Assembly (NCBI GenBank): GCA_900321955.1
Contig: ONXX01000008.1
Location: 1 to 15,968, forward strand
Direction of reading: 5' to 3'
DNA from: an uncultured Bacillota bacterium
GTDB taxonomy: Bacteria > Bacillota_I > Bacilli_A > Erysipelotrichales > Erysipelotrichaceae
DNA length: 15,968 bases
The notes beneath the pieces are model-generated. The model did not search any database and was not told the origin of the DNA. It saw only the letters and a program-made list of their open reading frames with translations. This document shows positions 6,273 to 13,686 of this stretch, piece by piece (position 1 is the first letter of the stretch; each line of letters opens with the position of its first letter). The position numbers and the translations under genes are program-made.

Positions 6273-6380
6273 CTAGTGGCAGCAGTCTCCCTCATGATGA
6301 CAGTCATGGCTTTCCTCGTGATCGTGGTGATGACAGGTCTCATCCGGATTAAACTTTCAGTTGTAAGTTCTTTCGATCAT
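6273..6380 (-). pseudogene. His/Cys-rich metal-binding tail, probable gene remnant
   Basis: On the minus strand, the frame ending at TAG 6275-6273 encodes a C-terminus running from KFNPDETCHHH through DHEESHDC to GDCCH, with 8 His and 4 Cys in the last 20 residues, a clear metal-binding composition. The frame is interrupted by TGA at 6359-6357. Just before it the same frame reads MIERTYN from an ATG at 6380 that lacks a ribosome site. A terminator follows at the right distance. The simplest reading is the 3' end of a decayed gene for a small zinc- or nickel-binding protein. Selenocysteine at the TGA is conceivable but unsupported. The family is not recognised. Confidence 0.4.
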
Positions 6381-6424
6381 TACGGCAGGACACAAAAATC
6401 GAAGAAGAGAGAATCATCAACAAC

Positions 6425-6459
6425 GTCACTTCACTGAAAACATCTTTCATTCAAGTGAC
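6425..6459. repeat. Imperfect palindrome, operator or structure
   Basis: Outer arms GTCACTT (6425-6431) and AAGTGAC (6453-6459) enclose inner arms TGAAA (6435-6439) and TTTCA (6445-6449). It lies between the protease terminator and the His/Cys-rich remnant, where the operator of the lost gene would be expected. The role is inferred from position and symmetry only. Confidence 0.4.
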
Positions 6460-6464
6460 CATAT

Positions 6465-6486
6465 AAAAACCACATCAGCGATGTGG
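6465..6486 (-). terminator. Terminator of the clostripain-family protease gene
   Basis: On the minus strand CCACATC pairs with GATGTGG (arms 6480-6486 and 6470-6476) around a 3-base loop. It is followed by TTTTT (6469-6465) and lies 10 bases after the protease stop codon. Confidence 0.8.
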
Positions 6487-6496
6487 CTTTCATTTT

Positions 6497-9154
6497 TTAC
6501 TGATTGCCTGAGATGTGCGTCTCGATCAGTTCGGTTGCGAAGGTTCGTTGGTAGACATCCGTCAGAACGATGCCGCACCTCAGGTCACATTCTTCTAGTG
6601 GCTTATCTTCAACCTTTAAGGCATCCATGGAAGTGACACGGACCGTCTTGCCGTAAGGTTCGGACTTGATCAGGTTACCCTGTTCATCATAGTAATCGAA
6701 GATGAACTGCAGGCTCTGGCCAGGCTTGAGTTCCAGTGTGCCCTTTTCCATATGGGCATTTTCGTTGTCAGCCAGTGTGTAGCCTGTCACATGGCCTGAA
6801 ATATCGACACCGGTATTCTCATCGATCGGATCCCATTCGATATCCAGGATGATATTGGTCTTGCCGTCCATGAGAGCCTTGACTGTGCCCTTATAGATCG
6901 TGCCCTTTTCAGATTCAACAGTATTGCCGACTTCGTATGGAGCCAGAACATTGTTGATGTGAATGCGGGTACCATCGGTTGAAACCACCGGATGGCCTTC
7001 TTCATCGTAGGCGCCCGGTGTATCATTTCCTAAGTAGCGCCAGCCTTCTTCGCACTTCTGATAGTAGACTTCCTTACTGTCGATGATGATCTTCCAGACC
7101 GTCTCCGGCAGATTGAGCTTATAGCCAAATTCTGCTTCGATCAAAGGAATATCGATGAAAGCCGGAACTTCGGCGTAATCTTCAAAGCCTTTGACATACC
7201 ACTCTTCGTTTGTGTAGTCTTGAACAGACAGTTCACCCCATGGCGACTCATCTTTTTTGGCTTCCGTCTCAACCTTTTTCTGGTAAGCCATGATGGAGAA
7301 GTAGTCATCATAGAGTTTCATCGCTTTATCCATATTGGTGGCGGCATACTGCTTATGTTCCAGACCGTAGGTTGAAAGACTTCCATACGGGAAGGTGACG
7401 GCAATACCGTTGATGCCTTCGTTGGAAACACTGTTGCGGTAGACGATGGACGCTTTGAACTGATTGATGATCTCCTGAATCTCTTGTGATGTAGCGATCG
7501 AATCATCATAGTCGGCTGCATCCAGTTTCTGCAGGTAGTCGATCAAATCGATCTGTTCGTCACCGGTAAAGACATAGGACTGGGAAGCAGCTACCGAAAT
7601 ATCGGCATAATCTGCTGAGTCTTTGCGTATGGCAGCATCCTGCTTCTCATACAGATTGCTTAAACTGTCATAGGCTCTATTGATATAGCTCAAATCGACC
7701 AGTGACAAGGTTGTTTCATTCTTCTCTTTGCCGTCATTCAAAACCGTGTTATACACATCGAAGGCAGAGATCATCTCTTTGGCGAAGACCTCGGTAGCGA
7801 TACTCGGGTCTCTGGCCAGAAGCTTGAAAGCCGAAGTATAGTACCAGCCAAAGCCGCTCTCGGTTTCTTCCGAAGCCAGGTAATAATCGGCATAAGGTTC
7901 GAGTACCTTTGCCAGTTCGACGCCCTGCATCAGACAGGCATCAAAACCGATCAGATCAAACTTCATGTCGGCCTTCTTGAGTACGTCGGCGATCTCGTTG
8001 ACATCTATGGTACCGGCTTTATTGCCGTTACGGACATTGAGGCTGTCCTGACCGTAACCGGTACTTAAACCTCCGCCGTGATCCCAGAATACCAGCATAA
8101 AGCGGTCAGCGTCATAATTCGCTTTCGCCCAGCTTAAGAAATCATAAAGTTCATCCGGTTCGGACATTGATGTATCGGAAGGAATATCCAGTACTTTTGT
8201 GATCTGACCGTCGGCGATCTCATAACGACCGACCGATTCATCCTTGATTCCCTTGGTGAACCAGCGTCTGGAACCGCCTGCTTCGATGACAAATTTCAAA
8301 GAAGAACCATTCTTCGTTGCATCCAGCATCTGGTCGATGTTAAAGGTTGCCATCGCCATGCCGTCTTCCAGATTGGAACCGATGATGTATTCCAGGACGA
8401 CGATATCCTTGTCCTTGGAATGGCTCGGGAAGAATTTTTCTCTTGACGGCGCATAGTCGCTCCTGAGCCTTGCGTAATCTTCCTGCATCGAAGCTTCACG
8501 GTCGATGATCTGACCGTTGCCGTTGACATTGTTGACCTTGGACTGCTGTTCATACATGATGATCTGCACCAGAGGACGAGGCATATACATCTGGATCGAA
8601 AGGAAGAGCACACCGGCCAGGATTCCGACCGCTTCACCGACAAAGACCACTTCTCTGCCGACGTTGTAGATAAAACGCATCCACCTCTTGATGAACCTGT
8701 GGATCCAGTACGTCGGACCGCCCAGGAACTTTGGATTCTTAAATGTCAGCAGGAAGAGGAAAACAAACGGGAACAAAACCGTCAGGATACGATAGAAAAC
8801 GCCCTTGCCGAAATACTTGGCGATCTTCCAGAAAAGGATGATCAGAAACAGGCCGTAAATGATTGCTGCCAGCACAATAAACAGGAACGCGGTCAGACCC
8901 GCCATCGTTCCCGCTCTTGACCAGCGCAGATAGAAACCGCCTCCCAGGAAAATCGCTGTTAAGATAAGCGAATGGAAGTAGTAACGGCGGTTCTTAAAGA
9001 AGATCCTGGAGAAATGGCCTTCCGCCGCAAACGGAACCAGGGCCCATAAGCCATTCAGCCCCAGCTTGCGCAAAAGCCGGTAATAGATGAAAGCCTGTAT
9101 GATCCAGGGCAGGATCCAGGCTACCGGTTTGGAAAAATAGTAAATAAACAGCAT
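6497..9154 (-). CDS. Membrane-anchored clostripain-family (C11) cysteine protease
   Basis: This 885-residue protein has two parts. Residues 1-195 hold about five hydrophobic helices (near 7-27, 60-76, 83-109, 120-138, 168-190), with a motif (LRKLGLNGLWALVPF) reminiscent of DUF5684-type small membrane proteins. From about residue 250 it matches peptidase family C11: IIGSNLEDG, catalytic His359 in FWDHGGG and catalytic Cys407 in FDACLMQG. A further 400 residues probably form beta-rich domains. C11 enzymes cleave after Arg or Lys; here the catalytic part is most likely outside the membrane, which depends on the unproved topology. A GAGG ribosome site lies 8 bases before the ATG at 9154. It is monocistronic, divergent from the flavodoxin and followed by a terminator. 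Family assignment is firm; the physiological substrate is unknown. Possible maturation by cleavage between His and Cys, as in clostripain, cannot be read here. Confidence 0.92.
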   Translation of the reverse strand: MLFIYYFSKPVAWILPWIIQAFIYYRLLRKLGLNGLWALVPFAAEGHFSRIFFKNRRYYFHSLILTAIFLGGGFYLRWSRAGTMAGLTAFLFIVLAAIIYGLFLIILFWKIAKYFGKGVFYRILTVLFPFVFLFLLTFKNPKFLGGPTYWIHRFIKRWMRFIYNVGREVVFVGEAVGILAGVLFLSIQMYMPRPLVQIIMYEQQSKVNNVNGNGQIIDREASMQEDYARLRSDYAPSREKFFPSHSKDKDIVVLEYIIGSNLEDGMAMATFNIDQMLDATKNGSSLKFVIEAGGSRRWFTKGIKDESVGRYEIADGQITKVLDIPSDTSMSEPDELYDFLSWAKANYDADRFMLVFWDHGGGLSTGYGQDSLNVRNGNKAGTIDVNEIADVLKKADMKFDLIGFDACLMQGVELAKVLEPYADYYLASEETESGFGWYYTSAFKLLARDPSIATEVFAKEMISAFDVYNTVLNDGKEKNETTLSLVDLSYINRAYDSLSNLYEKQDAAIRKDSADYADISVAASQSYVFTGDEQIDLIDYLQKLDAADYDDSIATSQEIQEIINQFKASIVYRNSVSNEGINGIAVTFPYGSLSTYGLEHKQYAATNMDKAMKLYDDYFSIMAYQKKVETEAKKDESPWGELSVQDYTNEEWYVKGFEDYAEVPAFIDIPLIEAEFGYKLNLPETVWKIIIDSKEVYYQKCEEGWRYLGNDTPGAYDEEGHPVVSTDGTRIHINNVLAPYEVGNTVESEKGTIYKGTVKALMDGKTNIILDIEWDPIDENTGVDISGHVTGYTLADNENAHMEKGTLELKPGQSLQFIFDYYDEQGNLIKSEPYGKTVRVTSMDALKVEDKPLEECDLRCGIVLTDVYQRTFATELIETHISGNQ

Positions 9155-9167
9155 AGTTTATACCTCG

Positions 9168-9189
9168 ATCAATATTTGATTTTATTATA
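9168..9189 (-). promoter_or_regulatory. Candidate protease promoter and start-site palindrome
   Basis: The minus strand carries TATAAT (9189-9184) with no good -35. Right at the expected start is the perfect palindrome ATCAA-TAT-TTGAT (9168-9180), just before the ribosome site. A repressor bound there would block initiation. The region is AT-rich, so a chance palindrome is possible. Confidence 0.35.
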
Positions 9190-9291
9190 TCGAATGCCGG
9201 GCGGATACGCACACCGGCCTTACAGATTCCATTGAATTAGAAGGTCTCTTATAAAACTTTTTTGCTTCATTACAAGAAACGGGCAAATCGC

Positions 9292-9320
9292 TTGAGAAAG
9301 TACGTCATAGTGTCAATAAT
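9292..9320 (+). promoter_or_regulatory. Promoter of the flavodoxin gene
   Basis: TTGAGA (9292-9297) and AATAAT (9315-9320) are spaced by 17 bases, both 5 of 6 to consensus. Transcription would start near 9327, about 30 bases before the flavodoxin start. Confidence 0.6.
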
Positions 9321-9357
9321 GAAGATGAACACAGAATGAAAGCAGAAAGGATTTGTC

Positions 9358-9840
9358 ATGAGCAAAGTATTAGTTTCTTTTTTCTCCGCTACCGGAACAA
9401 CAAGAAAAGTCGCGGAAGAGATCTGCAAGGTTGAAAACGGCGACCTCTATGAGATCGTTCCGGAAACGCCTTACACAAAACAGGATCTTGACTACACTGT
9501 CAAGGACAGCCGCAGCAACGTGGAGATGGCTGACGAATCCAGCCGTCCGGCATTTGTCAAAAAGTGCGACAGCATCGCCGACTACGACACCGTCTTTGTC
9601 GGTTTCCCGGTCTGGTGGGGCAGAGAGCCAAGCATCATCGACACCTTCTTGGAAGCCTACGACTTCTCCGGTAAGACGATCATTCCGTTCTGCACTTCCG
9701 GTGGCAGTGATGTCAAAAAGGCAGCCCAGCACATCAAAGGCATCGTCAATGAAAACGTCATCGTCGAAGAAGGCAAACGCTTAGGTCCGGATGCAACAGA
9801 AGAAGAGATCAAGACCTGGAAAAACCTATTAGGTGATTAA
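9358..9840 (+). CDS. Flavodoxin-like protein
   Basis: This 160-residue protein of the flavodoxin fold binds FMN and carries electrons, or acts as a small NAD(P)H-dependent flavin reductase. The phosphate-binding loop SATGTTRKVA is at residues 9-18, VFVGFPVWWGREP (near 79-91) matches the isoalloxazine-contact region of this subgroup, and TSGGSD lies near 113-118. The length is typical of short-chain flavodoxins and related WrbA-like small reductases. AAAGG precedes the ATG by 7 bases. The gene is a single unit, with the promoter at 9292-9320 and a strong terminator at 9846-9876. The YDFSGKTIIPFCTSGGSD pattern is common in Firmicutes proteins annotated simply as flavodoxin. The partner enzyme is unknown, and neighbouring genes give no hint of one. 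Confidence 0.9.
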   Translation: MSKVLVSFFSATGTTRKVAEEICKVENGDLYEIVPETPYTKQDLDYTVKDSRSNVEMADESSRPAFVKKCDSIADYDTVFVGFPVWWGREPSIIDTFLEAYDFSGKTIIPFCTSGGSDVKKAAQHIKGIVNENVIVEEGKRLGPDATEEEIKTWKNLLGD

Positions 9841-9845
9841 GTCAC

Positions 9846-9876
9846 AAAGAGAAGGCAACAAACCTTCTCTTTTTTT
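9846..9876 (+). terminator. Flavodoxin terminator, perhaps bidirectional
   Basis: A 10-bp stem built on AGAGAAGG/CCTTCTCT (9846-9855 with 9863-9872) has a 7-base loop and leads into a run of T to 9876. It is also 10 bases past the stop of the convergent zinc-ribbon gene and may end that transcript too, though the T-run on the minus strand is short. Confidence 0.85.
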
Positions 9877-9886
9877 AACTTCATTT

Positions 9887-11530
9887 TTACCAGCCATAAC
9901 CGGCTGTCAGATACACCATGGTGATGAACGAGATAATCGCAAACCAGGTTCCCAGACAATACGGCGGCACAAACAGGGCTCTCAGCACCATATGCCAATC
10001 GATCCCGATCGGTTCTCTTTTCTTGCGATAGCGCTTCTTTCTGCCATCTTCCTGAATGACATAGATCCAGGGCCGATCGTAAAGTTCCTCGATGGCAAAC
10101 TTCAATATGTAGACCGGCAGGGTCGGTACTACGATGCAGAACCAGACCGCCGATCCTCCTAATTGCAGCTTGGAGAAATCAAAGCCGTTAAGAAACAAAG
10201 CCAGGATGACCGGCAGGAAAAGGACCGTCAAAGAAAGCAGCACCGTTTTAAAGACTCTGACAGGCGAATTGAACTGCAATTCCACCGCCTTCATTTCACC
10301 ATCGATCTTTTTAAAAAAGACAGGCGGAACCACTTTCCGTTTTAAGATCGTTTCGTTCTGTACCAGTTCTCCATTCTCACGCGAGAAGATCCGGCCATCG
10401 GAAGTGAAGATCTCTTTTCCCGCTTCCACTCTGAAATCGTTATGACTGGTATCGGAATAAAAGCACAGCATGATGATCAGCATCACGAACCCCAGTATCC
10501 CCGCAAGGACGATGCTTTGTTTAATATCCACACCGAAAAACCATAAGCCAAAACCGGTGAGCAGACAGATGGCCAGGGTCGCCAGGATCGCCTTCAGCCA
10601 CCAGGGCAGGAAATAGTAATGACGGGTTTCAAGACTCTTGACTGCCACTTTGCCGTTTTGTCCGTTGACGGCCGCCATCAGATCGCCATGTCTGAAATAG
10701 TAGACCGGAAGCAACACCGGCAGAGACATTGCATCCATCAGTCCTGCATTCACATTGACTGCTTTAGTGTTCATCAGCTTTCTGACAAAAGGCTTATAGA
10801 TGCTTTCGCATTCTTTCCTGGTCCTATCCACCAATGCAGAACCATCAATATCGGAGATCTTGACCCGCTGCCCGGCCACATAGCCGAAGTCAAAACGCTT
10901 CAAAGCATTCGTATCATACGGCTCCATACCATCCAGCAGCAGGTTGTCAAACTGTTTCGAACAGTTGACGAAGGCTTCGTTGATAAAACCGCAGAGGTCA
11001 TAGGCAGAACCGCGGTCCATCCTCGACACCTTCATACCGATCGGCCCATAGGCCAGTTCATAAGGAAGGTAAGAACCCTGCAGATCATCAATATGTCCAA
11101 GAAGCTGCTTCGCTTCTTTTTTTCCTGCATTTTCATCGCACCATTTTTTAAGGATGGTTTTTGCCTCCTTCAAAGTGATGGCAAAAGGAATGAGAGCTTC
11201 CGGAAAGTTATTCACTTTCAGATACGCATCCCTTAACAATGACTTGCCGCAGTACATGCAGGTGGAAAGAGCCTCGTTTCTTTCGAAGAGCAGTTTTGCC
11301 CCGCAGCCGCTGCAGGATGCCGAGATCAGATCATGGTCTTTCAAAGAGCTGCTCAAAAGATCCGCCGTGATCTTGCGGAAACCCTTCTGCTGTTTTTTCG
11401 CCTCTTCAATTTCGACAGCGGACCCGCAGGCTGAGCAGTGATACTCCTGTTTCCGTATGTCAAAAGAAAGCGGCGCTCCGCAGTTTTGGCAGACGATATC
11501 GATAAGTCTGTTTGTCTTTACTTCACTCAT
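9887..11530 (-). CDS. Double zinc-ribbon membrane protein of unknown function
   Basis: This 547-residue protein begins with two zinc ribbons, Cys14/17...Cys32/35 (CQNCG, CSACG) and Cys73/76...Cys91/94 (CSGCG, CMYCG). A charged soluble region (about 100-305) follows, then hydrophobic segments near 309-332, 336-357, 427-450, 460-482 and 514-543. The ribbons resemble TFIIB-type ribbons found in Firmicutes proteins often misnamed PriA or RNA polymerase subunits; no helicase or polymerase motif is present. The N-terminal ribbons are probably cytoplasmic. The start at 11530 lacks any recognisable ribosome site, and no other Met occurs before residue 97. It begins 28 bases after the stop of the membrane hydrolase gene with no terminator between, so it probably depends on translation or transcription from that gene. 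Function is not assigned. Confidence 0.8.
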   Translation of the reverse strand: MSEVKTNRLIDIVCQNCGAPLSFDIRKQEYHCSACGSAVEIEEAKKQQKGFRKITADLLSSSLKDHDLISASCSGCGAKLLFERNEALSTCMYCGKSLLRDAYLKVNNFPEALIPFAITLKEAKTILKKWCDENAGKKEAKQLLGHIDDLQGSYLPYELAYGPIGMKVSRMDRGSAYDLCGFINEAFVNCSKQFDNLLLDGMEPYDTNALKRFDFGYVAGQRVKISDIDGSALVDRTRKECESIYKPFVRKLMNTKAVNVNAGLMDAMSLPVLLPVYYFRHGDLMAAVNGQNGKVAVKSLETRHYYFLPWWLKAILATLAICLLTGFGLWFFGVDIKQSIVLAGILGFVMLIIMLCFYSDTSHNDFRVEAGKEIFTSDGRIFSRENGELVQNETILKRKVVPPVFFKKIDGEMKAVELQFNSPVRVFKTVLLSLTVLFLPVILALFLNGFDFSKLQLGGSAVWFCIVVPTLPVYILKFAIEELYDRPWIYVIQEDGRKKRYRKKREPIGIDWHMVLRALFVPPYCLGTWFAIISFITMVYLTAGYGW

Positions 11531-11558
11531 GAATCTAATATTTATCTTTTATTATTCT

Positions 11559-13550
11559 TTACAACATTGAAGAACCGCCGCAGACGATCCAGCAGGCCAG
11601 GACGGCAATGATCAGTGCACCGACAAAGACCGTGTGGGTCTTGCGGTAGCAGATCGTTCCGACCAGAGAGAAGAAGAGGACCTGCGGAACAAACAGTATC
11701 AGCAAGGACATGAACGGTCCGCCGAATGTCGAACCAAACAAGAGGTCAGCACCCGGTGAGATCTCCAAAAAGAACGGGATGTATTCGATCAGAGTGATGA
11801 TCAGAACACCACCGGCCATTAAGAAGAAATTCTTGATCCAGTCACCGATGAAGCCGAAGAGACCCGGCAGGTAGGTCGACTTCGTCCTGAAGGAAGCGAA
11901 GATCTTGGAATTGTTCATCATGTAGAACACGACAAAGATCGGCAGGTAGACCAGATACTGCAAGAACCGGTCTAAGGTGAATGGTCTGAAGAACGGCCAG
12001 ATGATGCGCAGATCGAGGTCAAAGACCAGCGAGAAGATCCAGTTGACCAGATAGACCATGCCGGTCAGGATGGTGACCAGTATGACGGCCTTGCAGAAAA
12101 GCAGCCAGCTGAAGCGCTGCGGCGCATCGTAGCTCGCAAAGCCCTTTTCCATCGCGTTCTTGCCCAAACCTTTGCGCTTGCGCGAAATGCTGCCAATGAG
12201 ATTGGTGATCAGCATGACGATGATCAAAAAACCATACCAGCTTAAGAAGCCGTTGCCGATCGTCATGCGGAAGATCTTTTCCGGAAGAGGCAGCAGACCA
12301 TGACCCAGCTGGGTCATAAACGGGAAGGAGAAACCGGCAATGATGATGGTGATGAAAGCACCTCTCCACCATTTGCCTCTGCTTCCCATGCTTGCAGGAT
12401 CCGGTAAAGGCTGGATGAGGTCGATGAACATGTCCTTTTCTAAAAGATAGGACATGAGCGGGAACATCGACAGCAGCGTCAGCATCATGCCGCCCAAGGT
12501 AAACCATTCCTTGTTCATGGCGATCTGATCGCCATAAGCGATGGCCGACTTGTGGCCGCAGGCCGAATCAAACCATTCCAGAGCGGTGGCCAGACCCTTG
12601 GCGTTGTGGGTCGTCAGACGATGATTGGTATATAAGAGTTCCATCCTTCTGGCGGAACCGTCATTGAAGTTTCCAAACGTCGTATTCCAGGCTGCCTTGT
12701 CGGCTGTCGTCTTCAGAAATTCATAACGCAGCGGCGTCTTCAATAAAGCATCGGAAACGATCGGTGCGTAATCACGGAAGTAGGAGAACTCGTCGTATTT
12801 TGCCTGTAACAGTAAAACGTTATTAAAGTGGATGGACGGATCATAGACGCTGTCCCTGAACAATTCACCACACTGCAATACCGTCGCCACCGGTTCGATC
12901 GGTGTGCCCGAATAGGCCGCCGCTACCGTCCAGCTTGACCAGGTACCCATAGAGTGACCGCTCAGTGCCATTTTCGTATTATCGACATAAGGCAGTTCAG
13001 ACAGGTACTTATAGGCATCGATGCCGCCGCAGCTGGAATCGGTAATACTGTTGCCGTCTCCATCCTTCGAATAGTGATCATTGAAGAAGGAAAGATTGGA
13101 GAAGTTCATCATGATCTTGTAGCGATCGACGCCCCCGATCTCGACATAGGTTCCATCCTGCGCAGAATCATTGCCGTAGTTGACCGTCACCTTATGGTTG
13201 ACATAACCGCGGTTGGCCAGACCGGCCTTGGAAGAGCCATGGCCGTATTCATCCAGAGACAGAACGACATAGCCTCTTCTGGAAAGTTCGATCGCATAGG
13301 CCGCACAGGTCTCATGGTCATTCTGATAGCCGTGCAAAAGAAGCACAGCCGGGGCCTTGGCGCTTTGCGAAGCGCTGTCCGGTACATAGAGCTTGTAAGT
13401 CAGATCACCGACCTGGGTCTTGATCTTGCCGTCAGAGATCTTTACGGTATTATCACTATGCTGGATGTTGTTTGCCATAAACATGCAGGCAGCAGCACCA
13501 ACCAGCATCAAAACGAGTAAAACAAGTTTAAAACGCACTCTGAATTTCAT
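11559..13550 (-). CDS. Membrane-embedded alpha/beta hydrolase
   Basis: The 663-residue protein has a signal anchor at about 8-27 and an alpha/beta hydrolase domain at about 50-330. It shows oxyanion motif HGYQND (73-78), nucleophile elbow GHSMG (198-202, Ser200), a plausible acid Asp253 (KYDEF) and His315 before ALEWFD. About eight to nine hydrophobic helices follow from residue 352 to the end. The first helix and topology suggest that the hydrolase domain faces outward; this is inference. Fusion of a hydrolase to a large membrane domain is unusual compared with soluble esterases and lipases of about 300 residues. The ATG at 13550 is preferred over one at 13562 because GGGGG sits 5 bases upstream. 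It is the first gene of a pair with the zinc-ribbon protein. The substrate is unknown; lipid, cell-wall or peptide esters are all possible. Confidence 0.85.
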   Translation of the reverse strand: MKFRVRFKLVLLVLMLVGAAACMFMANNIQHSDNTVKISDGKIKTQVGDLTYKLYVPDSASQSAKAPAVLLLHGYQNDHETCAAYAIELSRRGYVVLSLDEYGHGSSKAGLANRGYVNHKVTVNYGNDSAQDGTYVEIGGVDRYKIMMNFSNLSFFNDHYSKDGDGNSITDSSCGGIDAYKYLSELPYVDNTKMALSGHSMGTWSSWTVAAAYSGTPIEPVATVLQCGELFRDSVYDPSIHFNNVLLLQAKYDEFSYFRDYAPIVSDALLKTPLRYEFLKTTADKAAWNTTFGNFNDGSARRMELLYTNHRLTTHNAKGLATALEWFDSACGHKSAIAYGDQIAMNKEWFTLGGMMLTLLSMFPLMSYLLEKDMFIDLIQPLPDPASMGSRGKWWRGAFITIIIAGFSFPFMTQLGHGLLPLPEKIFRMTIGNGFLSWYGFLIIVMLITNLIGSISRKRKGLGKNAMEKGFASYDAPQRFSWLLFCKAVILVTILTGMVYLVNWIFSLVFDLDLRIIWPFFRPFTLDRFLQYLVYLPIFVVFYMMNNSKIFASFRTKSTYLPGLFGFIGDWIKNFFLMAGGVLIITLIEYIPFFLEISPGADLLFGSTFGGPFMSLLILFVPQVLFFSLVGTICYRKTHTVFVGALIIAVLACWIVCGGSSML

Positions 13551-13595
13551 AAGTACCCCCATATCATTGTCTGCTCAGACGTTTTATCTAATTTA

Positions 13596-13625
13596 AATAT
13601 ATCGTATATCTTCCCCTTTTCACAA
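13596..13625 (-). promoter_or_regulatory. Promoter of the hydrolase/zinc-ribbon unit
   Basis: The minus strand has TTGTGA (13625-13620), 18 bases, then TATATT (13601-13596). Transcription would start near 13589 and leave a leader of about 39 bases. The -35 occupies almost the same bases as the -35 of the divergent kinase promoter. Confidence 0.5.
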
Positions 13626-13648
13626 ATGAGAGCCGAAACGATTATAAT
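13619..13648 (+). promoter_or_regulatory. Promoter of the glycerate kinase gene
   Basis: TTCACA (13619-13624), 18 bases, then a perfect TATAAT (13643-13648). Transcription would start near 13655, about 30 bases before the ATG. It overlaps the opposite-facing hydrolase promoter at the -35 box, so the two cannot easily be occupied at once. Confidence 0.6.
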
Positions 13649-13686
13649 GAAGTTAACCATTTTCCCTTGAACGCAAAGATATCATC

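Larger units (their letters stand above)
6081..6496. other. Gene-poor interval with remnants and signals
   Basis: These 416 bases have no intact gene. Right to left on the minus strand they hold the protease terminator (6465-6486), an imperfect palindrome (6425-6459), a His/Cys-rich gene tail (6273-6380) with its own terminator (6217-6238), and the upstream region of the transposase-domain gene. Together they look like the remains of a lost gene. Confidence 0.6.

Noticed and set aside
6324..6459. A 34-codon minus-strand frame from an ATG near 6448
   Set aside because: It has no ribosome site, starts inside the palindrome and ends within the His/Cys remnant in another frame; it is more likely part of the decayed sequence.
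10619..11236. A 205-codon plus-strand frame opposite the zinc-ribbon gene
   Set aside because: The opposite frame has four paired Cys motifs and membrane helices; this one has no domain features.
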